Source: Agrocybe praecox (Eukaryota; Basidiomycota; Agaricomycetes; Agaricales; Agrocybaceae). From it: a DNA stretch of 26,415 bases. The translations under genes and the position numbers were made by a program. The notes below the pieces were generated by a model. It was given only the letters and a program-made list of their open reading frames with translations, ran no database searches and was not told the DNA's origin. This document shows, in pieces, positions 9,761 through 18,739 of this stretch. How positions within the stretch are numbered: the stretch's first letter is position 1; the number at the start of each line of letters is the position of its first letter. The stretch covers positions 1 to 26,415 of the forward strand of contig CAXHKQ010000305.1 of assembly GCA_964017145.1 (NCBI GenBank), in the 5' to 3' direction.

Positions 9761-11298
9761 GATATAACGAACAATAGCGATGTGAATTCAATTTGAATAG
9801 CAAATAAATTACAAAATAAATCACACGGGACCAACATTTTGTTCCTACTGAGATAGCTTTCCGGCTTAGGGAGCTATTAGCTTAAAGAGGTTCCAATCTA
9901 GATTACTTTGAACCCCCCGTTCCCGATTCGCTCCTGATGCTCACGTGTGTTGTGCAAATATTCTGATAAATTGAATATGATTACACACACACACACAGTC
10001 ATGGCAATGGCATGGACCCCGGAATCCCGACGCTCTCCTCAAGCGCCCCATTTTGGCGTCGGCCTGTGTCGGTGCATGCAATTGCGCGCACGGCAGGACG
10101 GCAGTCGGGGCGAAATCTCCACTCGGCTCCGATCCTACCGAACTGCGGCCAAACCTACACGACGCTGGTTCGCGCGCGGTTTGCATGTTTGTGACTTATC
10201 CATTAATTCCGAATAAACATCTCGCATTCGCGCGGCGACTCCGCGCCACCGAAACCCAAAGCCAAAGCACTTTATGCAAACTGTTTTCCTTATACTATTG
10301 CACTGCACACACAAACAAACACACAGAAACACCGACGCCGTCGCAGCGGGATTCGTCTGCATGCCTCCCCCAAACGCCATCCACACCCAAACGCCATTCA
10401 GTCTCAGCCCTCTTGCTTCGCGCTCATCTCGCTTTCACCTTGTGTGTTAAGCTTCTGGAGCACATAACACGACTCTCTAGCGCGCTTTGGCGTTTCATAA
10501 TTACAAATGCATTTATGTATAGCGCCTTAGCGTTGAACCGCGCGCGTGGCGTTACATCATCACAAATGTGTAGGGGAGGACGGGCAAATTTGTGCACTCC
10601 ATGTATCTTAAGAACGGATAGACCGAATGAAACACATTTTAGATATTAGTTCTGGACTTGTATGATCCTAATTGACATCTACATATAAAATATGTATCTG
10701 TATCTATTTAGGGAACACGCGTATTTTTCTACTCACAGATCACCTTTTTCATAGTAAATCATTCGAAGAAAACAAAGGAAAATCGTTGTGGTTTTTTGTT
10801 TTGTGGGGAAACGTGAAAACTCGTCTATAAATTGATGAATAAGACTTTTCTCGACTTTTTTAGATCATAGAGTAATGTCCATTTAAATAAACTGCATCAT
10901 TACAATTCTCGAATAGCAAATGCTCAGACAAATTCATGGTGAATTTCAAATTGCGCAAGATCCTACAAACAACTGAAAACCTAGTTTGTTATAACTGTGA
11001 TATTCGAAGAACACTCGACTAGTCTGTTCTTTTACATGGAAAAGAAAGAAGATCTTATACTGCGAAATTGTATGATTTCCCAACACCGGGATTTCGACAA
11101 TTGTTTAAATAACATTTGTATAGCCAATCACACAAAATATGTTTCTTATTGAAAAAGTTGCGCATTACAGTTATAGAGACCTGCGATTTTATATCAAGAT
11201 CATCAGATATAATCAGATCAACAACTCTTTATAGCTGAAAGATCTATTTCCCAGTCCAACTTCAATAACGCAGAGTAGTACCTAGTAGATGTATAGTA
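9761..11298. other. Gene-free stretch
   Basis: 9860-9885 holds a decayed copy of the CCGGCTTAGGGAG motif seen in the pogo/Tigger-like end at 18.8 kb. 9980-10560 is GC-rich, CA-containing DNA with overlapping frames up to 198 codons that show no domain, only low-complexity composition. 10567 onward (TAGGGGAGGACGGGCAAA) resembles a transposon terminus but has no partner. 10650-11298 is AT-rich and featureless. Confidence 0.5.
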
Positions 11299-11481
11299 GA
11301 TGTCCACATTCATCATCATCATCTACATCAATTTACCCCATTAAGAGGTGTTGGGCGGCTGTATTTGAAATACGAAGCTTTTTACAGGTTATTACTGTTG
11401 ATAGGCACCAGTATATCAACAGGACAATTTCACTCAAACAGGAGCTTTTTGCTATAACGAAATCAGCGCGATGTCCACATT
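11299..11481 (+). mobile_element. 5'-truncated SINE with 12 bp target duplication
   Basis: The body (11311-11469) matches 21864-22029, from the CATCATCATCTACATC stretch through the AATACGAAGC and CTGTTGATAGGCACCAG blocks to GATCAGCGC. It is flanked by a perfect 12 bp direct repeat, GATGTCCACATT (11299-11310 and 11470-11481). It lacks the tRNA-like head present in the other copy. Truncation at the 5' side plus a 12 bp duplication is the signature of target-primed reverse transcription by a LINE machinery. Confidence 0.85.
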
Positions 11482-11535
11482 ACTCCATTGGAAAATAAAA
11501 CTCAAATGCTTCTCATCGATCACATTTTCATCTAT

Positions 11536-11541
11536 TTTATT
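11536..11541 (-). promoter_or_regulatory. Poly(A) signal of the minus-strand repeat-protein gene
   Basis: AATAAA on the minus strand (TTTATT as written) lies about 20 bases after the stop codon of the gene at 11562-12662. Confidence 0.55.
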
Positions 11542-11561
11542 TTATCGATGATAAAATATGT

Positions 11562-12662
11562 TCAATCTTTAAAATAATTCCTGAAATGAGTTCGAATGGT
11601 TACAGAATACGGTCCAACACGTGCACCCGAACCTAAATGAAAGCGGACTGCTTTTGTAACTAGAGAGTGTCCGGCGTCTCCCATCGTTCCATTGTCGATC
11701 GTTTCGTCGTCCTCCTCGGCGAACAATTGGCGAGTGACTTTCGCCAGCTTCTTCGCATAGCAGATGTCCCGGCGTTCGGGCGATGCATCGCGGAACTGGT
11801 CATCAATGTTGACGAGAGACGGCCGTCCATTGTTGCGTCCGATCGCTGGTGATTCTGGCAGCAAAAGCACCGGCTCCATGATGCGCAAATGATTCCTCAG
11901 TGCTGGTAGAGGCGATGACGCTGGTGAAGTGACGTTGGAATAATTGTCTCGAACTGGTGTGAGTTGAGGCGACGACACTGGTGATCGGGACAGTGGCGCT
12001 TCGACAGATGTCATCGGCTCCAACGGTGATTGTACTGGGGTGTACGTATACGAGTCGGCCATGATGTCCCGGCGTTCGGGCGATGCATCGTGGAACTGGT
12101 CATCAATGTTGACGAGAGACGGCCGTCCATTGTTGCGTCCGATAGCTGGTGATTCTGGCAGCAAAAGCACCGGCTCCATGACAAGCAAATGATTCCTCAG
12201 TGCTGGTAGAGGCGATGACGCTGGTGAAGAGACGTTGGAATAATTGTCTCGAACTGGTGTGTGTTGAGGCGACGACACAGGTGATCGGGACAGTGGCGCT
12301 TCGACAGATGTCATCGGCTCTAACGGTGATTTTACTGAGGTGTACGTATACGAGTCGGCCATGATGTCCCGGCGTTCGGGCGATGCATCGCGGAACTGGT
12401 CATCAATGTTGACGAGAGACGGCCGTCCATTGTTGCGTCCGATCGCTGGTGATTCTGGCAGCAAAAGCACCGGCTCCATGACGAGCAAATTATTCCTCAG
12501 TGCTGGTAGAGGCGATGACGCTGGTGAAGAGACGTTGGAATAATTGTCTCGAACTGGTGTGTGTTGAGGCGACGACACAGGTGATCGGGACAGTGGCGCT
12601 TCGACAGATGTCATCGGCTCTACCGGTGATTGTACTGGGGTGTACGTATACGAGTCGGCCAT
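11562..12662 (-). CDS. Uncharacterised three-module Ser/Thr-Pro repeat protein
   Basis: A 366-residue intronless frame from ATG at 12662. The frame is open back to 12731, but that upstream codon is TTG and lies in the presumed 5' UTR. Residues 1-300 are three consecutive 100-residue modules, each starting MADSYTYT and ending SPERRDI. Each module has eight S/T-P dipeptides, including two full proline-directed kinase consensus sites (TPVR and SPER). The unique C-terminus (about 66 residues) has a basic stretch (KKLAKVTRQ), an acidic stretch (EEDDE) and KAVRF, which fits the [RK]x[VI]xF docking pattern for protein phosphatase 1. No signal peptide or membrane segment is seen, so a soluble, largely disordered protein is likely. 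Inr plus DPE upstream and AATAAA downstream support a real gene. I recognise no family; a role as a multisite CDK/MAPK substrate is inference only. Confidence 0.7.
   Translation of the reverse strand: MADSYTYTPVQSPVEPMTSVEAPLSRSPVSSPQHTPVRDNYSNVSSPASSPLPALRNNLLVMEPVLLLPESPAIGRNNGRPSLVNIDDQFRDASPERRDIMADSYTYTSVKSPLEPMTSVEAPLSRSPVSSPQHTPVRDNYSNVSSPASSPLPALRNHLLVMEPVLLLPESPAIGRNNGRPSLVNIDDQFHDASPERRDIMADSYTYTPVQSPLEPMTSVEAPLSRSPVSSPQLTPVRDNYSNVTSPASSPLPALRNHLRIMEPVLLLPESPAIGRNNGRPSLVNIDDQFRDASPERRDICYAKKLAKVTRQLFAEEDDETIDNGTMGDAGHSLVTKAVRFHLGSGARVGPYSVTIRTHFRNYFKD
11762..12661 (-). repeat. Three exact-period 300 bp coding repeats
   Basis: Units are 11762-12061, 12062-12361 and 12362-12661, with a period of exactly 300 bases and no indels. 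Units differ at only a handful of positions, for example VQSPVEP, VKSPLEP and VQSPLEP, and RNNLLVM, RNHLLVM and RNHLRIM. Each unit carries its own ATGGCCGAC, so an ancestral single-module gene may have been triplicated from its start codon. Confidence 0.95.
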
Positions 12663-12703
12663 GATGATTTGAATGTCTGAGTTCCTTCTGGTCAAACGTC
12701 TAG

Positions 12704-13171
12704 AGAGCAGAACGATCCGTTCTGTGCGCAAGTTCTCAACTGACTGAATTCCGATGGTTGAACGAACAAGTCGTTAACATTGCGAAGGAACAGGATCATG
12801 TCTCGCTGAACATTATATTGCCGGCTACTCAGAGTAAGAAAAACCTGTCCGAGCAAGCACTAACCGTGGTACAAGAAGATGTGAAAAATTTAGTGTATGT
12901 GTTAGATCGTATAGGACATGTATATTCAAATCCTAGAGTTGAGAGTGCGGTATGCTGCCGTGGCATTTCAGGCTTGTTTTATGTTCAACATAACAACAAA
13001 CAATATTGCATGAATCAGTATGCCATGCTGGAGTGTTTATTATCGCATTCTCATTTCAAGGGTTGTGAAAATACAGGACTTTCAAAATACTTAGACCCGA
13101 CAGCAATTGACCACAATACCGTCATTGCTGTACAACTGTTGTTCTTCGCACTGTCTGCATGCTTAAAATAA
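12704..13171 (+). CDS. Unidentified plus-strand frame lacking an ATG
   Basis: The frame is open from just after a stop at 12701 to TAA at 13169-13171. The only upstream start-like codon near the conserved-looking part is TTG at 12758, and the first in-frame ATG is about 250 bases further in. So this is either an internal or terminal exon whose 5' part lies elsewhere, or a 5'-truncated copy. The product from 12758 is 137 residues, with a soluble N-terminal part (ending DVKNLVYVLDRIGHVYS) and a Cys/His-containing middle (CCRGISGLFYVQ, QYCMNQYAMLEC). Composition looks like a real protein, but I do not recognise the family. Its 3' half is duplicated at 13525. Confidence 0.45.
   Translation, partial: RAERSVLCASSQLTEFRWLNEQVVNIAKEQDHVSLNIILPATQSKKNLSEQALTVVQEDVKNLVYVLDRIGHVYSNPRVESAVCCRGISGLFYVQHNNKQYCMNQYAMLECLLSHSHFKGCENTGLSKYLDPTAIDHNTVIAVQLLFFALSACLK
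12713..12747 (-). promoter_or_regulatory. Inr + DPE core promoter for the repeat-protein gene
   Basis: On the minus strand TCAGT gives A+1 at 12745. At +28 to +33 (12718 down to 12713) is GGATCG, an exact RGWYV downstream promoter element at the required spacing. No TATA box is evident. This predicts an 83-base 5' UTR before the ATG at 12662. A second TCAGTT four bases downstream has no DPE in register. The same segment is also the 5' part of the diverging plus-strand frame. Confidence 0.55.
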
Positions 13172-13482
13172 TACCAGTCGGTTGTTGGACAGATTCTATT
13201 TTTACACCTATCCATATAATGTTACTTGAGAAAACATTGAGAGGATGAAGGAATTGCGTACAATAGAGTGTACGCCGAACACCATTCCTCCGTTACCTTT
13301 TGCTTTCTTTATTGGATAATTGGATTGTTGCGTGATACGAATTATCATGTTGGTATGTATTCTACGAATAGCTTATTTGTTGTTTGAGCAACATGGGCTT
13401 ATGGGTGTCGAGAATATCGATTTATCGATACCATATCAATATTTTCCTACAGTCCGCAAAATAAGATTTCCGGCACTTTTTA
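12953..13482. repeat. Tandem segmental duplication, copy A
   Basis: Begins TGCTGCCGTGG and runs through the 3' half of the plus-strand frame and about 310 bases of its flank to CCTACAGTCCGCAAAA. Copy B starts only 42 bases after A ends. A TATCGATA motif (13423-13430, the binding sequence of the insect factor DREF) is intact here and mutated to TATCAATA in copy B. Confidence 0.85.
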
Positions 13483-13524
13483 TATTCAAGGAATATTGAT
13501 GATTGAATAATCTCCATTCAAAAT

Positions 13525-13760
13525 TGCTGCCGTGGCGTTTCAGGCTTGTTTTATGTTCTACATAACAACAAGCGAGATTGCATGATCAGTAAGCCATGAT
13601 GGAATGTTTATTCTCGCATTCTCATTTCAAGGGTTAATTTCGCACGTGTTGTGAAAATACAGGCCTTTCAAGATACTTACACGCGGCAGCAATTGACCAC
13701 AATACCGTCATTGGTGTACAACTGTTGTTCTGCATGCTTGAGATAATACCAGTCGGTTGT
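13525..13760 (+). pseudogene. Broken duplicate of the plus-strand frame
   Basis: Aligns to 12953-13171. A one-base deletion changes TGCATGAATCAG to TGCATGATCAG and shifts the frame. A 15-base insertion after CAAGGGTT introduces a stop, and part of the C-terminal LLFFALSACLK segment is missing. It cannot encode the protein of copy A. Confidence 0.75.
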
Positions 13761-13913
13761 TAGGCCAGATTCTATTTTTACACTTATCCATAAAATGTTT
13801 CTTGAGAAAACATGGAGAGGATAAAGGAATTGCGTACAACAGAGTGTACCTCGAACACCAAACCTCCGTTACTTCTTGTTTTCATTGCGTGATACGAATA
13901 GCTAGATAGTAGG

Positions 13914-14824
13914 CAGGCCCGTAGCTCCCTAGTGGGCAAAGTGGGCATTGCCCTCCCAAGCCTGATTGCCCCTAGGGCAATGTCCTCTATTTGTAAGCAA
14001 TAAGTGTGTGAGCAGTGGGCACAAAAAATGAAAACAGAGTTAATTCGTCACTTGAATTTAGCTTTCTAGTTTCTAGTGGTTTCGCGGAGGACGCCTCGTA
14101 AGACACAGAAGAATCGAATAAATTTCCGTATGAAAAAACCTAGAAAAAAATCTTGGGCCCTTCGGGCCACGCAGTCCATTTTTTTCAGATACCATCTAGT
14201 TTTGTGTTTGGCCTCTTTAACCGGTTGAGTTATCATTCCGCATGTCTGTAATGTAATAACATTGTCATTTTATTGTTATTCGTGAAAACGTTTTGAAAAA
14301 TTAGTCTTTGTGTCGGCAGTGGGCACACAAAATAAAATAAGAGTAAATTTGTCACTTTAAATATTGGATTGGATATTGGGAGCTCCACATGGGACGCGTC
14401 GGTCGTCAATGAAGAATAGAATCGATTTCCGTATGGAACAAATAAAAAACCGGGGCTTTGCGCTGCCAGAATTTGCCAGAATTTCAGAAAAATAAGTAAA
14501 TCCATAAGTGTGTCCAGTGCTCCCTATTTGCGGTTGAGATATCATTCCGCATGTCCGAAATATCATTGAAATAAAGGTTTTTCGTGGAAACGGTTTAAAA
14601 AAATGTTGGGCCCTACGGGCCGAATTCAAATTAGGAAGCTAGAGACATATATGCAATAACAGTTCTTCCTTGAACTCCGTATTCGGTTTGTCTTATTGAG
14701 AACAGTCATTAATAAAGATTGTCAAGCAGTCTTGAAGTTGTGTTGTGTAATTTGAAATTTATGTTGTGTGTAGTTTAACTGACCGAACTGCCCCCCCAAG
14801 AATGAAATCCTGGCTACGGGCCTG
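13914..14824. mobile_element. Non-autonomous hAT element with 8 bp target duplication
   Basis: The 911 bp element starts CAGGCCCGTAGC and ends with the exact complement GCTACGGGCCTG. It is flanked by ATAGTAGG on both sides (13906-13913 and 14825-14832). Eight-base duplications and CAGGSSCG-type ends are typical of hAT transposons. No transposase frame is present. The interior has a direct repeat of about 300 bp and two GGGCCCTNCGGGCC palindromes (near 14154 and 14608). The uninterrupted pre-insertion site can be seen in duplication copy A. Confidence 0.9.
14012..14604. repeat. Internal direct repeat of the hAT element
   Basis: Two diverged units of about 300 bp begin GCAGTGGGCAC at 14012 and 14316. 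They share in order the AATTYGTCACTT, GAAGAATAGAATCGAT-like, TTTCCGTATG and ATCATTCCGCATGTC blocks. This suggests the element grew by internal tandem duplication before it inserted. Confidence 0.75.
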
Positions 14825-15017
14825 ATAGTAGGTATTCTACGAATAGCTTCTGTTGATATGAATATTTCATCGAGAATCATGGGCTTATGGAAAATATCGA
14901 TTTATCAATACCATATTGATATTTTCCTACAGTCCGCAAAACAAAATTACCGCCTTTTTATATCCTAGTTCTTGGCCACATCCGGCATATTCAAATTATT
15001 TGGATATTCAACCTGTA

Positions 15018-15911
15018 GGTGTATAACCTTGCTCATGCCGTTTTTGTATATGAGTCTATAGCGGTCGTTCTGATCGATGAAAATTGATCAAAATCGGCAT
15101 ACATCAGGCTTTGGTATCTGAGTACCTAGTGATATCAAAACATAGGACCTTATCAGTTTGCATCACGAACTTATTCTTGATTGAACATGTCCGCGTTCGA
15201 GCCAAATTTTCGTCGTTTGCGGGAAGTCATGTTTTTCTTATTAAAATCGAAGACCAGTAAGGCTGAGGCTCATCGAAGCGCTTAGAAACTTACGGCGAGG
15301 CTGCTTTTGATGGTAAAGATCGTGTCGCGAGTGAATTCAACGCTTCGAAAATTGTGATTCCGGAGTTCTAGGCCTTTTGGTCTTTTGGTGGGACCAGAAA
15401 TGTATGGTGTGTTATTAAGGGCTGAGGCCAAGTGAAATCAACACAAGGAATCGATACCGAACAAAATTGATGCGTTTGAGTCGATCACTGAAAGATCAGC
15501 GGCCTCAATTGAATAAAAAAGACAATTCAGTAATTTTCTTGTATGACAATTCTCGACACCTCATCGCAAAAAAAATCAAATAACACCTGGGAAGTCCGAA
15601 ATGGAAGGTCTCAACCCCCCCGCTGTACTCTCCGGACTTGGCTCCACCTAAATACTACATGTCCTGATCGATGGTCCTAGGCCTTGTTGACGAGGACTCC
15701 CGTTTTCATGAATAAGTGAGAAATTGGACTGTTTCATGAATCGCTACAAAAGATGACCCGTTGTGAGGCCACGAAATCCGGATGCTACCGAAAAGATGGT
15801 CAAAAGTAGTAGCTAGCAATGGCCAGTATTTTGAATAAGATATATGTAGCCGTATCTTCACAATAAAGTCTCAAAGTTGGACAAAAAACGGCATGAGCAA
15901 GGTTATACACC
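15018..15911 (+). mobile_element. Internally deleted mariner (DD34D type)
   Basis: Terminal inverted repeats start GGTGTATAACCTTGCTCATG at the left (15018) and match the reversed right end (15882-15911) over about 30 bp. Both ends abut the dinucleotide TA (15016-15017 and 15912-15913), the target duplication of Tc1/mariner elements. At 894 bp it is some 400 bp shorter than a full mariner. It carries the remains of one transposase frame. Confidence 0.9.
15187..15838 (+). pseudogene. Mariner transposase remnant
   Basis: Starts at ATG 15187 with MSAFEPNFRRLREVMFFLL, the usual opening of mariner transposases, and ends SNGQYFE-stop at 15838, the usual close. Between them, with several frameshifts and stops, are the second catalytic block YDNSRH (normally HDNARPH) and YSPDLAP, the block with the third aspartate of the DD34D triad. 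The DNA-binding region after about residue 45 and the block with the first aspartate are missing, which fits one internal deletion. It is non-functional. Subfamily cannot be fixed by eye; the YSPDLAP form is shared by several. Confidence 0.85.
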
Positions 15912-15935
15912 TAATATATTGATCTTTATATAAAA

Positions 15936-16790
15936 GTGCCCAACATTTCCTCGTTCCCCCTATTTGTACGTGTTCATGTTCATTCTGTTATGTGTGCGCG
16001 TGCACGTGTGCTCAAGCGAATACTTTATAATCTTCCTGCGGTGAGCGGTAAACTCGTCACAAAAACGAAAATTCCGTCGGAACTCGGAACACGCGCCGAC
16101 GAATTTTCGCGCCTGTATAAATTCTATGTCGTCAACATTTCAACATTAATGTGCGAGCCGGTTAAACTGTACGTGTGTACATGAGTTTGCCAGTTTGTTG
16201 GGCGGACGGTGCGAGATAGTGCACCAGTTGATGGCTGGTGGTTTCGTCGGTGGCCGGTTGCGGGTTCGGGCCGAAAGCGTATCGATTTAAATGGCGTTCG
16301 ATTCAATCAGCGCAAATTGGTGCCAGCTATCAATGAACGCTTGCGCGTGCCGCCGCCGCCGTCGCCTCATCGATGTTGTCCTAATTCGCAGCACAAAACC
16401 AATTTGTGTATCTTTGTGTGCTGGCTGGCTGGCTGGCTGGATGATGGGGTGTTGGGGTGATGGTGCGGGGAGTTGGCGGATGGCTGAGGAGGGGCGGCAT
16501 GCAATCGCATATATTGGAATTCGAACAATGCATCCGAATCGAGTGCGTGCGTTTCAGTCAGTGTGTCGGACTACCCCCAAGTAATTTATTTAAACCATGC
16601 AATGATATACACCCTGCGTCACAACTGGTGATACATAATTTTAATGGGCTGTATTTTCAAACCATCGATGATAGCGAGGTGAAATTTGACAAAACTTTGA
16701 ACATTGTTTTTCTAGTAAGACTCCAGAAGCGCTTTCCTGAATGTCGAATAGAAGCCTAGCATTTCACCATTGATTATTACAAACGTGTTC
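15936..16790. other. Gene-free GC-rich stretch
   Basis: No gene is supportable. The region has a CpG-rich part (16130-16560), a short GGCTG tandem (16420-16440) and a TCAGTCAGTGTG string near 16555 that resembles an insect initiator but has no DPE at +28. Overlapping frames of 60-100 codons show no domain. Confidence 0.45.
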
Positions 16791-16799
16791 GAGTAATAT

Positions 16800-17070
16800 A
16801 TTTGCACTGCAATCGAAAATGTCAATCGGATATTGTTCGGACACTGAAGACCCAGAGCATAAACATCATGTTGGTCTATCGAGAAACATCTCATCACAAC
16901 AAGACTGAAAGCGCTGAAACAAAAAGAGGACAAAAATATGTTTCAAAGGGCCCGGAATGGTTTCAAAAATTAAGACTAAAATCCAAAGAAATGCACGACA
17001 GATTGCACTAGAAATGACAGAAAGGCTCTGAATTTTGGACGCTAGCGAATACAAAAAAAGCTCAAATTGT
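16800..17070 (+). pseudogene. Fossil Tc1/mariner transposase N-terminus
   Basis: 16802-17011 reads HCNRKCQSDIVRTLK, then a VYRETSHHNKTES block and a KRGQK linker. Switching frame at about 16965 gives VSKIKTKIQRNARQIALEM. This is the order of the paired helix-turn-helix region of maT/Tc1-type transposases: a first HTH with QSDIV, a VYR segment, a basic linker, and the K-R-NPRQ-A-M second HTH. The catalytic domain is absent. It may belong to the same family as the fossil at 1480-2625, which retains the complementary C-terminal part. Confidence 0.6.
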
Positions 17071-17299
17071 AGCCGAACAAAATCGATGAAGTGCATGCCC
17101 TCACGTCGATGCAGAAGACGCAGAGACAGCAGTGAGTAAAAGTGATCTCTCGAACAAATATGCAGTGTGAATGAGTCTATTGATATCATTTCGGTCTGTA
17201 ATTCAAATATACAATTTTTTTTTCTATAATTTGTGTTATGTATGCATCTGACAATTACCAATTTATTGATGTAACTCCAAGTGACGTATGGCCAGCCGT

Positions 17300-17570
17300 T
17301 TAGGAGCTGTAGCCTTCGAAAGAAAGCAGATCATGAAAGACATTTTGCGTCCTCATCAGTTGTTGGTAGGACGGCGGCAAGGGACTCAACAAATCTCTAG
17401 CTTTTTCGTCAACTATGTTTGTATAGGACCTCTCAAACTGATTATACTTCGATCGAAATGCATATAGGCCGGCGAAGCAACATCATTGAATTTTACATTT
17501 TCTGCCATTATATCATCAATGGTTCGCAAGAGCCAAAGGATGGCCTTTTTCGATCAGTAATTTGGGTGAA
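17300..17570 (-). pseudogene. Degenerate coding-like sequence, unidentified
   Basis: On the minus strand one frame reads AILWLLRTIDDIMAENVKFN and continues to a stop. A neighbouring frame then reads VDEKARDLLSPLPPSYQQLM. The switch of frame after a stop looks like decayed protein-coding sequence rather than random DNA, but no family is recognised. Confidence 0.2.
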
Positions 17571-17589
17571 GGGTTTGTAGACAAACGTA

Positions 17590-18735
17590 TAAAATGAATA
17601 ACTAGGCATTCATTGCTTGAACATTTCGCAATATGGCATACCAAACATACATTTGCGCGGGTAAACGTCAGTGGGTAAACGTCCTCTCCGCTTTGCTCAG
17701 TGATTCAAACAGTTTCATTTATACACATTCATTCGAGTAATTACACTCCACTCCAGTGTATAGTCATGTTCTCTGAAACAAACACGAAATCGAATATTTT
17801 CCTCCAATCAAACCATTTGTGTACCGTGTTTGCATCAACGGAATATTTGAATTATCAAATCATCCCCTAATTGCGGGCACTACCGAGTTAAATGCAAGGT
17901 TTATATCAATTGATCGGGGTAGTATTACATCAGATCACATAGTTTGATCACGGCTTTCAATTTTACTACACCAACACGCACATTGACAACAAACACACAC
18001 GCACCCGCACAGTGAGATGAAAGTATTTTAATTACAGACTGATTGTGATGGCACATTCCCTTGAAGGCACACAGTCACAGTCACCCAACCACCCCCAAAC
18101 CCTCCAACCCCTCCGACCCACATCGCCCGCCGGCGGTCACACAGAGCGAAAAGCACATTTGTTTAACAGCGGGAACCCACACTACAACACACTACACACA
18201 CAAACAGGCTTACACAGACAATTATACACTGACTGGCGCTCTATATCGACGATCGCAACACGCTTCGCTCTGCTCTGGGAGCTGTCGCTCTCAAAGTTTC
18301 GCACGCGCGTCCGCACATACACCAACCGGATACAAATAAATCCTGGCACAGTGTTCAATTCCCACTTAATTGGAATGTGGAGACAGGCATACGCAACACG
18401 CACATCACACGCGTTCGATCAGTGCACAGGACCGGAGGAGATTGAATCTCGGGCGAATTGCGAATTGTGGACCACGCTGTTGGGGGTTTATAGTTTGTCG
18501 CCGGGCAGACATCGTGTCGTCTGTCAAGCTTGCGTTGGTTGTGTGTGTCTGTGTGCTCAATGAAAGCAACCACTCTGCATACACACGGTGACATTTGCAC
18601 ACACACAGCAGGGCCGTCTCGAATATGAATAATGGGTACCTGACAAATTGAAAGATTTGTATTCGTGTTCTAAAATGCACGAAATTATTATTAGAGTGCG
18701 ACGTAGTAATTTTTGCCCCAACCCTTATTTCCGAC
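17590..18735. other. Gene-free stretch with CA-rich DNA
   Basis: 17590-17990 is AT-rich and featureless. 17990-18610 is CA-rich, and the frames of 73-172 codons on both strands have only low-complexity Thr/His/Pro composition. CAGGGCCGTC at 18609 resembles a hAT end but has no partner. Confidence 0.5.
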
Positions 18736-18739
18736 ACAT

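Larger units (their letters stand above)
13525..14966. repeat. Tandem segmental duplication, copy B with hAT insertion
   Basis: Same order as copy A. After subtracting the hAT element and one 8 bp target duplication (919 bases) its length is 523, against 530 for copy A. Blocks before the insertion (13525-13905) and after it (14830-14966) align to the single uninterrupted stretch 12953-13482. Confidence 0.85.

Noticed and set aside
10567..10600. Transposon-like terminus TAGGGGAGGACGGGC
   Set aside because: Resembles known insect element ends but stands alone in the window.
10053..10649. 198-codon plus-strand open frame
   Set aside because: Low-complexity composition, overlaps other frames in the same GC-rich, CA-containing stretch, no domain, no promoter or poly(A) signal in place.
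18045..18563. 172-codon plus-strand open frame
   Set aside because: Driven by CA-rich DNA (Thr/His/Pro/Gln), with equally long frames on the opposite strand and no protein-like motif.
18609..18640. hAT terminus CAGGGCCGTC
   Set aside because: No inverted partner or target duplication was found. A ten-base match alone is not enough.
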